Counted from the stretch's first letter, positions 33,965 through 45,260 are shown. The stretch is DNA of 64,000 nt from Novosphingobium sp. MD-1 (GCF_001014975.1 NZ_BBXA01000033.1:124001-188000); one strand, 5' to 3'. Notes: a model not told the origin generated them from the sequence alone. Made by a program: numbers and translations.

Positions 33965-34240
33965 ATGATCAAGACCACTTTCGCTTTCGCCGCCGCGCTC
34001 GCGTTCGTTCCCGCCGTGGCGCAGGCAGACGAAATCGCCAACACTGAAGCCTTCACCCACAAGGGCGTGGACTACAGCTACACGACCGAAGTGAAGGGCG
34101 ACACGAAGATCGTTCGCGGCACCGCCTATGCCGGCAAGGTTCCGTTCGAACTGCGCGTGAAGAACAAGAGCGTCGACGGCACGTTCAACAACCGCCCGGT
34201 TCACTTCGAACTGCGCGACGTGCAGAAGCTCGGCCTCTGA
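33965..34240 (+). CDS. Small secreted protein of unknown function
   Basis: The 91-residue protein has a clear Sec signal peptide (MIKTTFAFAAALAFVPAVAQA, cleavage after AQA near residue 21) and a short basic-acidic mature part (THKGVDYSYTTEVKGDTKIVRGTAY). No family is recognised. The 269 bp before it are AT-rich for this genome and contain a small hairpin (ATTGCA/TGCAAT, 33837-33853). AGGGG precedes the ATG. A strong terminator follows, so it is a single-gene transcript, probably well expressed. Confidence 0.75.
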   Translation: MIKTTFAFAAALAFVPAVAQADEIANTEAFTHKGVDYSYTTEVKGDTKIVRGTAYAGKVPFELRVKNKSVDGTFNNRPVHFELRDVQKLGL

Positions 34241-34278
34241 GCGTTCTCCGGGCGCCAAGACGCCTGGAAACAAGCTGA

Positions 34279-34318
34279 AAACGGCCCCTTCCCGCCCCTA
34301 GGCCGGAAGGGGCCGTTT
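34279..34318 (+). terminator. Rho-independent terminator after the small secreted protein gene
   Basis: AAACGGCCCCTTCC (34279-34292) pairs over 14 bp with GGAAGGGGCCGTTT (34305-34318). The terminal A-T pairs give a U-rich end in either direction, so it can also terminate the convergent 2H phosphoesterase gene. Confidence 0.88.
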
Positions 34319-34337
34319 GCGTTGCAACCTTCGCCGC

Positions 34338-34904
34338 TCAGAATGCAAAGCTAGCTTGGCGTACCGGTGGCGGCACCAACGGCCAGCGGTCCAGCACTTC
34401 GTGGCGATGCAGGCCGACCAGGCTGTGGATGAGCAGCACCTCCGTCACCTGCCATCCGAAACCCAGCTTCCGCAGTCCTCGCGATGTCAGGGCCGTATCG
34501 TAAGACAGCGTCATGTGCGGACTATAGCGCACCTTGGGGCGCAACGGCGCCCGCATCCCCGCCATGGCCTGCGCGATGCAATCATAGACGGCCTTCCCTC
34601 CCGCGTGGCCTTCCCCCGGTTGAGCCAATATCGATTCTTTGCCGACGACAATTTTGCCCAGCATCATCTCGAACGGCGCCGCGGCAATCCTTCGGCCCGC
34701 GCGCAACAGCGTCTCGACATAAGCCGGCGGGCACTCTCCCTGATCGAAGTCCTTTGTAATCGCCAAGGTCATGTGCAAGCGGTCCGCCGTGACGCGCGCG
34801 CGCTTCAACCCCATAGCGCGCGCGTGCGCGGCGATCCGCTCCGCGGTTTCGACTGGTGGCACCACCGCGAAGAAGAAGCGATCCTGAACGCGCGCGGGTT
34901 TCAT
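34338..34904 (-). CDS. 2'-5' RNA ligase/2H phosphoesterase family protein
   Basis: The 188-residue protein has the two catalytic motifs of the LigT-like 2H superfamily, H44-M-T-L and H130-M-T-L, with RVTADRLHMTLAI preceding the first. The E. coli relative ThpR acts as a 2'-5' RNA ligase or cyclic phosphodiesterase in vitro. The physiological substrate is unknown. It is convergent with the small secreted protein gene across a shared terminator and divergent from the diguanylate cyclase gene (110 bp). Confidence 0.87.
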   Translation of the reverse strand: MKPARVQDRFFFAVVPPVETAERIAAHARAMGLKRARVTADRLHMTLAITKDFDQGECPPAYVETLLRAGRRIAAAPFEMMLGKIVVGKESILAQPGEGHAGGKAVYDCIAQAMAGMRAPLRPKVRYSPHMTLSYDTALTSRGLRKLGFGWQVTEVLLIHSLVGLHRHEVLDRWPLVPPPVRQASFAF

Positions 34905-35014
34905 GAGATGGACGCCAAGACTCGCATTTGTTCACTATATGTTCTTTTCAATCCTTCGTCCACATCCGGCGGTCTTAGCGATTTGGAAACCAGAAGCCGC
35001 CATGCTGTCCGGTC

Positions 35015-35764
35015 ATGAACGGCCTGTCCGAAGCCAAGACGATCCGGCGCCTGGTCCTTACCGGGCTGCTTGTCGTGGGCGGCTCGGTTATCGCGTCCGT
35101 GGTTTGCACGCACATTTCCTTCATGGACGGCAGCGCCAACCCCATATTCTATCGCGATGCGATGTTCTTTGCCGTTCTGATTCCGCTGCTCATCGCACCG
35201 GTCGCCTATGGCTACATTGCCTGGCTGACCTGGCGACTGCATCACACTTATGCCGAACTGGAAGTGATGGCGCACACCGACGCCCTCACCGGCCTGCCCA
35301 ACCGGCGCGCCTTCGTCGAAGACATGGAAGGCCGGCTCAGACGGGCCGAGGATAACGTGCTGGTCTTCGCGATGGTGGACCTCGATCACTTCAAACGGAT
35401 CAACGATTCGATGGGCCATGCCACGGGCGACCTTGCGCTGCGCCATGCCGCCGAAGTGCTGCGCGACAGCGCCCCCGCCGGCTCCGTCGTCGCACGGCTG
35501 GGCGGCGAGGAATTCGCGGTGCTTCTCGCCCAGGCGCCGGACAGCGCATGCGGGACGGAGCCGGAAGCCCGGCTGGACGTCATGCGACAGCGCCTGGCCG
35601 ACCTTCCCCTCATCGTGCCTGGCGGCGTCGTCCGCATGACCGCCAGCTTCGGCATGGCCGTGCCCCTGCCCGGCGAAGCGCTGGACAGCCTGCTAAGGCG
35701 CGCGGACAGCGCGCTCTATCGCGCCAAGGCGGATGGGCGCAACCGGGTGACCCGCGCCGCCTGA
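35015..35764 (+). CDS. Membrane-anchored diguanylate cyclase (GGDEF)
   Basis: The 249-residue protein has two transmembrane helices (about 12-31 and 51-72), a short connector and a GGDEF domain from about residue 85. The active-site loop is GGEEF at 163-167, an active variant. No RxxD inhibitory site is present just upstream of the loop, so product inhibition may be absent. It would make cyclic di-GMP at the inner membrane. The small extracytoplasmic loop between the helices may sense a signal. Confidence 0.9.
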   Translation: MNGLSEAKTIRRLVLTGLLVVGGSVIASVVCTHISFMDGSANPIFYRDAMFFAVLIPLLIAPVAYGYIAWLTWRLHHTYAELEVMAHTDALTGLPNRRAFVEDMEGRLRRAEDNVLVFAMVDLDHFKRINDSMGHATGDLALRHAAEVLRDSAPAGSVVARLGGEEFAVLLAQAPDSACGTEPEARLDVMRQRLADLPLIVPGGVVRMTASFGMAVPLPGEALDSLLRRADSALYRAKADGRNRVTRAA

Positions 35765-35769
35765 GGGCC

Positions 35770-36161
35770 TCACGCCAACGTCACGAAAAGTTCGGCTTCC
35801 AGCAGCCACGCGCCGCCCACCTCGCGCCATTTCGCGCTGTAGATGCCGGAAGCGGCGACCTGCTCCGATCCCGCCACCACGCCGCGCCAAGTGCCATGCT
35901 CCATGGCCACGGGCTCGACCGCCGATGCGACGACACTTTCAGGCACGCGCTCGTACACCATGCGCGGGCGCGCCGAAAACTCGCGTTTCCATGCGGCCAG
36001 CTGCGCCTTGCGCCCGGCGATCACCGCGCTGTCGGAGCCGGTGACCAGCACCACGCCAGGCGCCAGGATCGGTCCGATCGCAGCGAGATCGCCCTCCGCC
36101 AGCGCGCGGTTGAACGCGGCGCGGCGCAGGCGGATGGCGAGTTCGGCCGCGCCCGGCTGGT

Positions 36162-36165
<4 letters not shown>
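35770..36165 (-). CDS. DUF4440/SnoaL-like (NTF2-fold) protein
   Basis: The 131-residue protein has the NTF2-like pattern: an N-terminal helix pair (FNRALAEGDLAAIGPIL), VVLVTGSDSAVIAGRKA, and C-terminal beta strands ending with EAELFVTLA. Such folds serve as small enzymes or binding proteins; no function is assigned. The GTG start at 36165 overlaps the thiC stop (GTGA), so it is co-translated with thiC and may come under its thiamine control. Confidence 0.75.
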
Positions 36166-38024
<1,859 letters not shown>

Positions 38025-38071
38025 GGCACGCTTCCTTCCTGGGACGGACGAAGAGCGCCAAGACGGCCGCC

Positions 38072-38167
38072 CTTCCCTCCGCCCGTGCTAACGGGTTCAG
38101 GTTCGACGGGTCGTGGGCTGCGAAACCCACCTCTCAGCCTTTTGGAAACGCAGGCTCCCCGGGGTGT
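38072..38167 (-). promoter_or_regulatory. TPP riboswitch (THI element) upstream of thiC
   Basis: On the minus strand the leader reads CGGGGAGCCTGCG, AGGCTGAGAGG, GACCCGTCGAACCTG and finally GGGCGGAGGGAAG, the conserved THI-box segments in the right order. The CTGAGA and ACCTGA blocks are the pyrimidine- and pyrophosphate-sensing parts of the aptamer. It sits about 50 nt before the thiC ATG. Whether control is by anti-ribosome-site or terminator was not resolved. Confidence 0.92.
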
Positions 38168-38270
38168 GAGCCAGCATTAGGCGCATTGCGGCGGCGCGTC
38201 CAGCCAATGAACGCCGGATGCGCCGCCGCAACGGCAAGCGGACGGTCAAATACGACGGGAAGCCGCGCGA

Positions 38271-39797
38271 TCAGGCCGCGACCGGTTCCTCCGCTTTCGC
38301 CGAGGCCGTCCGTTTCACGCCATCATAGACGAATTCCGTGCCTTCCAGATCGATCGCCGGGATTTCCACGCGTTCGGCCCAATAGTCCTGATTGTGCCGC
38401 CATTCCGGCTTGTCGCCCCCGCGCGGCAAATCATCCAGTCCGCGCATGAGATAGCCGGGATTGAAGTTGTCGCGCTCGATCCACGGCCCAAGCTCCATCC
38501 CCTCGTCCTCGGGCCTTAGCGCCACGTCGATCCGCTTCGCACCGCGCGCATCCATGTGGTTGAGCAGCTTGCACACGAAATCGCCCAGCATGTCGACCCG
38601 CAGCGTCCAGCTCGCCCGGAAATAGCCCATGACCCAGACGAGGTTGGGAACACCGGTGAACATCATGCCGCGATAGTTGACCGTATCGTGCCAGTTGACC
38701 CCCTTGCCATCGACGGCGAAGGGAATGTCGCCCATCACGGACAGGCGGAAGCCGGTGCAGGCGACCACGATATCGGCCTCCAGTTCCTCGCCCGAGGCCG
38801 TCCGCACGCCCTTTTCGGTAAAGCGATCGATCGTGTCGGTCACCACCCGCACATGGCCAGCCGCGGCGTGCTGGAACAGGTCGCCATCGGGGCAGAACGC
38901 CAGGCGCTGCTGCCACACGCGATACTTGGGGGTAAAGTTCGGCTCGAACGCGAAGTCCTCGCCCGCATAGGCACGCACCAGCGCCTTCAGTTCCTCGAAC
39001 ACCACGTCCGGTTCGGTCTGGCAGCGCTTCGTCAGCACGTCCTGATCGTGCATGACCTGGGCACGCACGACGCGGTGAACGGTCGGTTCGTCGATGCCGA
39101 TCTGGCGCAGACGGTCGGCCAGCTCGTTCTGGTTGGGATGGCAGAAGAAATAGGTCGGCGAACGCTGGAGCATCGTCACCTGCGCCCCGGCATCGCAGAA
39201 CGCGGGAACGACCGTGGCGGCGGTCGCGCCCGATCCGATCACCAGCACCCGCTTGCCCTTGACGTCGATCGCCGGGTCCCACAGCTGGGCGTGGATGAAC
39301 GTGCCCTTGTAGTCCGAGAGGCCAGCCCAGTCGGGCACATAGGGCTTCTCGTGATCGTAATAGCCCTGGCACATCCACAGGAAATTGGCGGTAAAGGTCA
39401 CCTTGGCCCCGTCCGCCTTGCGCGTTGTTTCCACGGTCCACAGGTTGTCCGCGCTGGACCAGTGGCAGCCGGTGATGCGGTGGCCATAGCGGATGTGTTC
39501 GCCGATGCCGTTCTCGTCGATCACCTCGCCCATGTACTTGAGGATTTCATCGGCGCTGGCGATCGGCGCGCCGATCCAGGGCTTGAAGCGGTAGCCAAAG
39601 GTGTAGAGATCGGAGTCCGAACGGACGCCGGGGTACTTGTGGGTTTCCCACGTCCCGCCGAACGTGTCCTTCGCCTCGATCACGACATAGCTCTTGCCGG
39701 GGCACTGGTCCTGCAAGTGATAGGCCGATCCGATGCCGGAAATGCCGGCGCCGACAATCAGCACGTCAACGTGATCCGTCTTCGCTTCCTGAGCCAT
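38271..39797 (-). CDS. Flavin-containing (Baeyer-Villiger-type) monooxygenase
   Basis: The 508-residue protein has an FAD Rossmann motif GAGISG (16-21), a second NADPH motif GSGATAATV near residue 190, and between them YKGTFIHAQLWDP. The last matches the BVMO fingerprint [FW]xGxxxHxxxW[PD], except for Tyr in place of Phe/Trp at the first position. The substrate is unknown (ketone or sulfur oxidation are family options). ATGs at 39800 and 39797 are adjacent; the second has better spacing from GGAGAGG. It is a single gene downstream of an intergenic stretch. Confidence 0.87.
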   Translation of the reverse strand: MAQEAKTDHVDVLIVGAGISGIGSAYHLQDQCPGKSYVVIEAKDTFGGTWETHKYPGVRSDSDLYTFGYRFKPWIGAPIASADEILKYMGEVIDENGIGEHIRYGHRITGCHWSSADNLWTVETTRKADGAKVTFTANFLWMCQGYYDHEKPYVPDWAGLSDYKGTFIHAQLWDPAIDVKGKRVLVIGSGATAATVVPAFCDAGAQVTMLQRSPTYFFCHPNQNELADRLRQIGIDEPTVHRVVRAQVMHDQDVLTKRCQTEPDVVFEELKALVRAYAGEDFAFEPNFTPKYRVWQQRLAFCPDGDLFQHAAAGHVRVVTDTIDRFTEKGVRTASGEELEADIVVACTGFRLSVMGDIPFAVDGKGVNWHDTVNYRGMMFTGVPNLVWVMGYFRASWTLRVDMLGDFVCKLLNHMDARGAKRIDVALRPEDEGMELGPWIERDNFNPGYLMRGLDDLPRGGDKPEWRHNQDYWAERVEIPAIDLEGTEFVYDGVKRTASAKAEEPVAA

Positions 39798-40181
39798 CAT
39801 ACCTCTCCATGAGCCGGCTTATGGATGCCGGCTTTTGCCGGTTCACCTGCCTTGCTTCGGCAGAAGAGTGCCTTGCGCATTGACTGGGATCAAGAACATC
39901 GCGTCACGCGCGGCGCGCGATCGGTCCAAGAATTAACGAACGTTCATGCGCCGGATCATCCTGCGTCATGTGCAGCCGTGCAAGAACCGCTCGCAACGGC
40001 AGACCGAACCGACGCAAGGACGGTCCGATGCCGTAGCGGAATTTGATCTTTCGAATTTCCAGCCTTGGGAGCGGCCCCCCCGGACCCGCTCCCGCTCCGG
40101 GGGCGGGCAGACCACCCTTCATCCCGCCCCCGGAAATCTTTCCAGGCGCCCGGAAAGGTTCCGAAACCAGCCGCAATGCGG
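39798..40181. other. 384-bp stretch without a supported gene
   Basis: This gap between the monooxygenase and DUF2585 genes contains an inverted repeat (CCGGGGGCGGG at 40097-40107 with CCCGCCCCCGG at 40123-40133) without a T run. A minus-strand open frame from 39904 has no credible start or ribosome site and is not called. The probable promoter of the monooxygenase gene lies near its left end. Confidence 0.5.
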
Positions 40182-40790
40182 TCAGGCAGCGGCCTGCCAG
40201 TGGCGAATCGCCTCGATCGGCCATGCCAGCATGAGGACGTTGAGCGTCAGATTGTCGCGGATCATTGCCAGCGTGAACAGTTCGAACGCGATCGCCAGCC
40301 CGATGGTGGCCCATGCCGGCAGGCGCGAGGCGACAATAAAGCCAAGGGCCATGAAACCGATGTCGCTTGCCGAATTGAGCACGCTGTCGCCGGAATAGCC
40401 CCACGATACCGTGACCGACCGGTAGCGATCGATGATGATCGGCGAGTTTTCGAGCAGTTCCCACGATCCCTCGATCAGCACGGCGAATGGCAAGGCCCAG
40501 CGCGACGAAACCCGCCGGGCCAGCGCGGGCACGCGCCACAACAGCCGCGCCGCACCATAGAACAGCATCCCGTGGATAAGATGGCTGAAGCTGTACCAGT
40601 CTGAAACCTGCTGACTGTTTTCAGGCGATTCCACCACGCCCTGCCACAGGCGCACCACGCCGCACGGGCAGATGGGCGGCCGCCCTTCCCCCAGCAGGAT
40701 GCCGACGATCAGCGCCGCGATCAGCAGCGCCACGACCGTTCTTGCCCGGTCGGGCGTCAACGGCAGAGGGGATGCAAGGCCGGCCTTCAT
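40182..40790 (-). CDS. DUF2585 (UPF0314) membrane protein
   Basis: The 202-residue protein has five predicted membrane helices and the DUF2585 core: CPCGVVRLWQGVV, ENSQQVSDWYSFSHLIHGMLFY, EGSWELLENSP and SVTVSWGYSGDSVLNSASDI. The family is conserved in alphaproteobacteria, with unknown function; histidines and acidic residues in the helices hint at catalysis. GGGGAAG precedes the ATG. It is divergent from crtY, 91 bp away. Confidence 0.88.
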   Translation of the reverse strand: MKAGLASPLPLTPDRARTVVALLIAALIVGILLGEGRPPICPCGVVRLWQGVVESPENSQQVSDWYSFSHLIHGMLFYGAARLLWRVPALARRVSSRWALPFAVLIEGSWELLENSPIIIDRYRSVTVSWGYSGDSVLNSASDIGFMALGFIVASRLPAWATIGLAIAFELFTLAMIRDNLTLNVLMLAWPIEAIRHWQAAA

Positions 40791-40881
40791 CGCTTCCCCT
40801 TAGCCTTACGGCGTTGCCAAACCATTGATAGGCCCCATGGTGCAGTTGCGCCGTTCCGGTCGAACGCCTAGGTGAGACGGG

Positions 40882-42093
40882 ATGAGTTCGCAAACCTGCG
40901 ACATCGTTATTCTTGGCGGCGGCCTTGCGGGCGGTCTGGCGGCGCTTGCTTTCGCACGCGCGCGGCCCGACCTGTCGCTGCGCCTGGTCGAACAGGGCGA
41001 AACGCTGGGCGGCCACCACGTGTGGTCGTTCTTCGGCAGCGACGTGGGCAAAGCCGGGCGCGAGCTGCTCGCGCCGCTCGTCGAGGCGGCCTGGCCGGGA
41101 TACACGGTCCGCTTTCCGCAATACGATCGCCAGCTCGATACGAGCTATTACGCGATGACATCCGCCCGCCTGGACGCGGCGTTGCGCGCCGCACTGCCGG
41201 CGGAGGCGATCCTGTGCAACCGGCGCGCGCTGGCCTGTAGCGAAACGGCGGTCACGCTATCCGACGGCACGCGGCTGGAGGCCGGCGCGGTGATAGACGC
41301 GCGCGGGGCGCGGCTGGCCGGGCACCTCACCGGCGGCTGGCAGAAGTTCGTGGGCCAGCGGCTCAAACTGAAAGCCCCGCACGGCTTGGAGCGGCCCGTC
41401 ATCATGGATGCCACGGTCGAGCAGATCGATGGCTACCGTTTCCTCTATTGCCTGCCCTTCGCGCCCGACGAGGTGTTCATCGAGGACACCTACTACGCCG
41501 ACGGCACTCACCTGGACACGTCCGCCATCCATACCCGGATCGAAGCCTATGCGCTGGCGCGCGGCTGGCGCGTTGAAGCGGTGCTGGACGAGGAGGCCGG
41601 CGTGCTGCCGGTTGTGGCTGGCGGCGATTTCGACGGGTTCTGGCGCGCAACCGGCGGTCAGATCGCCCGCGCCGGCGGCCGCGCCGGCCTGTTCCACGCG
41701 GTCACCAGCTACTCGGTCCCCGATGCGGTGCGCTTCGCGCTGGCGCTGGCGCGGCAGGACGATCTCTCGGGCCAGGCGCTCGCGGTGTTCAGCGAGGAAT
41801 GGGCAAGACGCCACTGGCAGCGTGGGCGGTTCGACCGGGCACTTTCCGCGATGCTGTTCGCCGCTGCGGAGCCACGGGACCGCTATCGCGTGCTGCAACG
41901 CTTCTACGGTCTGGACCAGCGCCTGATCGAACGGTTCTACGCCGGACGGTCGACCCCGCTCGACAAGATGCGCATTCTGGCGGGGCGCCCCCCGGTCGCG
42001 GTCGGCAAGGCCATCGGCGTGCTGACCGGACTGGGCGCCAGGCCCCAGCCGCTGCATCATTCCAGCCAATCGCCATCGGGAGTGCGCAAGTGA
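40882..42093 (+). CDS. crtY: Lycopene beta-cyclase CrtY
   Basis: CrtY cyclises the ends of lycopene to beta-carotene. The 403-residue FAD-dependent protein has the dinucleotide motif ILGGGLAGGLAA (10-21), LGGHHVWSFF, VIDARGA, and RFYAGRSTPLDKMRILAGRPP near the C-terminus, typical of bacterial CrtY. A weak AGGTGAG site precedes the ATG. Its stop overlaps the crtI start (GTGA). It is the first gene of the carotenoid unit; crtE and crtZ are not in this window. Confidence 0.94.
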   Translation: MSSQTCDIVILGGGLAGGLAALAFARARPDLSLRLVEQGETLGGHHVWSFFGSDVGKAGRELLAPLVEAAWPGYTVRFPQYDRQLDTSYYAMTSARLDAALRAALPAEAILCNRRALACSETAVTLSDGTRLEAGAVIDARGARLAGHLTGGWQKFVGQRLKLKAPHGLERPVIMDATVEQIDGYRFLYCLPFAPDEVFIEDTYYADGTHLDTSAIHTRIEAYALARGWRVEAVLDEEAGVLPVVAGGDFDGFWRATGGQIARAGGRAGLFHAVTSYSVPDAVRFALALARQDDLSGQALAVFSEEWARRHWQRGRFDRALSAMLFAAAEPRDRYRVLQRFYGLDQRLIERFYAGRSTPLDKMRILAGRPPVAVGKAIGVLTGLGARPQPLHHSSQSPSGVRK

Positions 42094-43568
42094 AACGAGC
42101 CTGTGTGATCGGCGCCGGGTTCGGCGGACTGGCGCTCGCCATCCGCCTCCAGTCGGCCGGCATCCAGACCACCGTCATCGAAGCACGCGACAAGCCGGGC
42201 GGGCGCGCCTGGTACTGGGAACGCGATGGCTTCACGTTCGATGCCGGACCGACGGTCATCACCGATCCGCCGTGCCTTGAGGAGCTGTGGAACCTCAGCG
42301 GACATCGCCTGGCCGACGACGTGGACCTGATGCCGGTATCGCCGTTCTACCGGCTCAACTGGCCCGACGGCACCGTGTTCGATTATTCCAACGACGAAGC
42401 GCACCTGCGCGCCGAAATCGCCCGCATCTCGCCCGGCGACGTTGTGGGGTACGAAGATTTCCTGCGCTATTCGGCCGGCGTTTTCGAGGAAGGCTACGTC
42501 AAGCTGGGCGCGGTGCCGTTCCTCGATTTCTCCAGCATGATCAAGGCCGCCCCCGCGCTGGCGCGGTATCAGGCATGGCGCTCGGTCTATTCGATGGTGT
42601 CGAGCTTCGTCGAAAGCGAAAAGCTGCGCGAGGCCTTCAGCTTCCACACCCTGCTGGTCGGCGGCAACCCGATGAACACCAGCGCGATCTATGCCCTGAT
42701 CCACAAGCTGGAGAAGGATGGTGGCGTGTGGTGGGCCAGGGGCGGCACCAACCGCCTGATCGCCGGCATGGTCCGCCACTTCGAGCGCTTGGGCGGCGAA
42801 GTGCGACTGGGCGATCCAGTGGCGCGCGTCGAAACGCTGGGCAGCAGAGTCACGGGTGTCCTGACCCGCAGCGGCTGGCACGCCCCCTTCGACGCGGTCG
42901 CTTCCAACGCCGATCTGATGCACACCTACCGCGATCTTCTGTCCGACAATCCGCGCGGAAAGCAGCAGGCCCGGTCGCTGGCGCGCAAGCGGTTCTCGCC
43001 CAGCCTGTTCGTGGTGCATTTCGGCGTGGAGGGCACCTGGCCCGGCATTCCGCACCACATGATCCTGTTCGGTCCGCGCTACAAAGGGCTGCTCGACGAC
43101 ATCTACCAGCACGGCGTACTGCCGCAGGACTTCTCGATCTATCTGCACCATCCGACCGTGACCGATCCGTCGATGGCCCCCGAAGGCATGAGCACGTTCT
43201 ATGCGCTGGTGCCCGTCGCCAACATGGGCAAGTTGCCGGTCGACTGGAACGAGATCGGCCCGGTGCTGGAAAAGCGGATTCTCGACGAAGTGGGCCGGCG
43301 CCTGATCCCGGATATCCACGATCGCATCCGGACGAAGTTCCACTACGCCCCGGCCGACTTCGCCACCGACCTTTCCGCCTATCAGGGCAGCGCGTTCAGC
43401 CTGGAGCCGCTGCTGACGCAAAGCGCGTGGTTCCGCGCGCACAACCGCGACGATGCGATTCCCAATTTCTACCTGGTGGGCGCCGGCACGCATCCGGGCG
43501 CCGGCATTCCCGGCGTTGTCGGCAGCGCGAAGGCCACCGCACGCCTGATGCTGGAGGACATGAAGTGA
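42090..43568 (+). CDS. crtI: Phytoene desaturase CrtI
   Basis: CrtI introduces double bonds into phytoene to form lycopene. The 492-residue protein has the FAD-binding motif VIGAGFGGLALAIRL (6-20), DKPGGRAW, and FYLVGAGTHPGAGIPGVVGSA at the C-terminus, the CrtI signature. The GTG start overlaps crtY's stop by 4 bp; the TGA stop overlaps the next GTG in the same way. Bacterial CrtI usually acts as a membrane-associated monomer or oligomer. Confidence 0.95.
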   Translation: MKRACVIGAGFGGLALAIRLQSAGIQTTVIEARDKPGGRAWYWERDGFTFDAGPTVITDPPCLEELWNLSGHRLADDVDLMPVSPFYRLNWPDGTVFDYSNDEAHLRAEIARISPGDVVGYEDFLRYSAGVFEEGYVKLGAVPFLDFSSMIKAAPALARYQAWRSVYSMVSSFVESEKLREAFSFHTLLVGGNPMNTSAIYALIHKLEKDGGVWWARGGTNRLIAGMVRHFERLGGEVRLGDPVARVETLGSRVTGVLTRSGWHAPFDAVASNADLMHTYRDLLSDNPRGKQQARSLARKRFSPSLFVVHFGVEGTWPGIPHHMILFGPRYKGLLDDIYQHGVLPQDFSIYLHHPTVTDPSMAPEGMSTFYALVPVANMGKLPVDWNEIGPVLEKRILDEVGRRLIPDIHDRIRTKFHYAPADFATDLSAYQGSAFSLEPLLTQSAWFRAHNRDDAIPNFYLVGAGTHPGAGIPGVVGSAKATARLMLEDMK

Positions 43569-44146
43569 AACGCCTTGCCGTCTATTGCGGCTCCGCCTCG
43601 CCCGCCGATTCCCGCTACGTCGAACTCGCCCGCCACGTCGGCACCACGCTGGCCCGGCGCGGTATCGGGCTGGTCTATGGCGGCGGCAGGCTGGGCCTGA
43701 TGGGGGCGGTGGCAAGCGGCGCGCTGGAAGCCGGTGGCGAAGTGATCGGCGTGATCCCCGAAGCGCTGGTCAGCGCCGAGGTTTCCAATACCGACTGCAC
43801 CGAGTTGCACGTCGTCGCCAACATGCACCAGCGCAAGCAGGCCTTCACCGACCTTTCGGACGGCTTCCTGACCATCCCCGGCGGTGTCGGCACGATGGAC
43901 GAATTGTGGGAAGCGGTAAGCTGGGCACAGCTTGGCTATCACACCAAGCCCGTGGGACTGCTCAACGCCTTCGGCTTCTACGACCACCTGATCGCCTTCA
44001 ACCGCCACATGATCGAGGTGGGCTTCATCCGCGAAGCGCATCGCGACATCATCATCGCGGAGCCCGATCTTGATCTGCTGCTGGCGCGGATGGCGGCGCA
44101 CGTGCCGCACACCCCGATCTTCGCGATGAAAGCCGCCGATTTGTGA
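43565..44146 (+). CDS. LOG-family protein (cytokinin riboside 5'-monophosphate phosphoribohydrolase type)
   Basis: The 193-residue protein has YGGGRLGLMG (38-47) and the catalytic PGGVGTMDELWE (105-116), the LOG signature, formerly annotated as lysine decarboxylase. LOG enzymes split N6-modified AMP into base and ribose phosphate; many bacterial members act generally on nucleotide monophosphates. It is wedged between crtI and crtB with GTGA overlaps on both sides, so it is co-translated with carotenoid enzymes. No direct link of this activity to carotenoid synthesis is known to me. Confidence 0.87.
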   Translation: MKRLAVYCGSASPADSRYVELARHVGTTLARRGIGLVYGGGRLGLMGAVASGALEAGGEVIGVIPEALVSAEVSNTDCTELHVVANMHQRKQAFTDLSDGFLTIPGGVGTMDELWEAVSWAQLGYHTKPVGLLNAFGFYDHLIAFNRHMIEVGFIREAHRDIIIAEPDLDLLLARMAAHVPHTPIFAMKAADL

Positions 44147-45147
44147 CGGAAGGTCGCGAGGCCGGAACTTTTCACGACCGCGGCGTGAGAGACGCCCTCG
44201 TCGCCCACGCCCGGCAATCGATCCTGCACGGATCGAAAAGCTTCGCCGCCGCCAGCCACCTGTTCGATGCGGCCACGCGCGAACGGGTCTGGCTGCTCTA
44301 TGCCTGGTGCCGACGGTGCGATGACATAGCCGACGCGCAGGACCATGGCGGCACATTGGGTACGCAAGGTACGCCGGGCGATGGCGCGGAACGCTTCGCC
44401 ACGATCCGCACGCTGACGGCACGGGCTTTCGCAGGAGAGGCAACCGGCGATCCAGCCTTCGATGCGCTGGGCGTGGTCGCGCGCGAGACCGGCCTAACGC
44501 CAGCCATGGCCGAAGACGTGATCGCCGGCTTCGCGCTCGATGCCGCCGACTGGCACCCCCGCAGCGAAGCCGACCTGATGCGCTATTGCTGGCATGTCGC
44601 CGGCGCGGTTGGCGTGATGATGGCGGTGGTCATGGGCGTGGCGCCGGACGACGAGGATACGCTTGATCGCGCCTGCGACTTGGGGCTGGCCTTCCAGCTG
44701 GCCAACATCGCGCGCGATCTGGCCGAGGATGACGCGGCGGCGCGGTGCTACCTGCCCGCCGAATGGCTGGCGGAACACGATGTTCCGCCGGGCGAGCAGA
44801 TGAAGCCGCCCTACCGCGCGACGATGGCGCGGCTGGCCGCGCGGCTGTGCGAACGGGCGCAGGCGCACCGCTGTTCGGCGCGGATCGGCGCGGCGCGGCT
44901 CGCCCCGCGCCAGCGCTGGGCGATCCTGGCGGCGGCGGGCATCTATGGCGAGATCGCCGTGGAAGTCGCCCGGCGCGGCAAGAAGGCGTGGGACAGCCGC
45001 ACGGTGGTCGGCAAGGGTCGCAAGATTGCGTGGATCGGCAAGGCGGCCGTGCAGGCGCTGCTGCCCGTGCCCCGGCCCTGCCATGCCGGCGCGGAGACGC
45101 GGCGCTTCACCCGCCGCGATCTGATCGCGATGACGCGCCCGCTGTAA
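44143..45147 (+). CDS. crtB: Phytoene synthase CrtB
   Basis: CrtB joins two geranylgeranyl diphosphates into phytoene. The 334-residue protein has the first aspartate-rich motif DDIAD (60-64), the second in QLANIARDLAEDD and the AEWLAEHDV region, matching squalene/phytoene synthases. The GTG start overlaps the LOG gene stop by 4 bp. It is the last crt gene here; the DNA after it has no obvious T-run hairpin before the cytochrome b gene. Confidence 0.94.
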   Translation: MTEGREAGTFHDRGVRDALVAHARQSILHGSKSFAAASHLFDAATRERVWLLYAWCRRCDDIADAQDHGGTLGTQGTPGDGAERFATIRTLTARAFAGEATGDPAFDALGVVARETGLTPAMAEDVIAGFALDAADWHPRSEADLMRYCWHVAGAVGVMMAVVMGVAPDDEDTLDRACDLGLAFQLANIARDLAEDDAAARCYLPAEWLAEHDVPPGEQMKPPYRATMARLAARLCERAQAHRCSARIGAARLAPRQRWAILAAAGIYGEIAVEVARRGKKAWDSRTVVGKGRKIAWIGKAAVQALLPVPRPCHAGAETRRFTRRDLIAMTRPL

Positions 45148-45260
45148 CATTTCCCGTAACCATTCCGCCCGCTGCTGCGAATGCCACGGGCGGACTGTTC
45201 ATGGCTTGCACCCACGCGAAGCTGTGTCATGCTGCCGTCGGGCTGACAGGGGAGAGCGGG

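Noticed and set aside
39904..40539. Minus-strand frame of 211 residues between the monooxygenase and DUF2585 genes
   Set aside because: It overlaps DUF2585 out of frame, has no credible start or ribosome site, and only its tail looks faintly protein-like.
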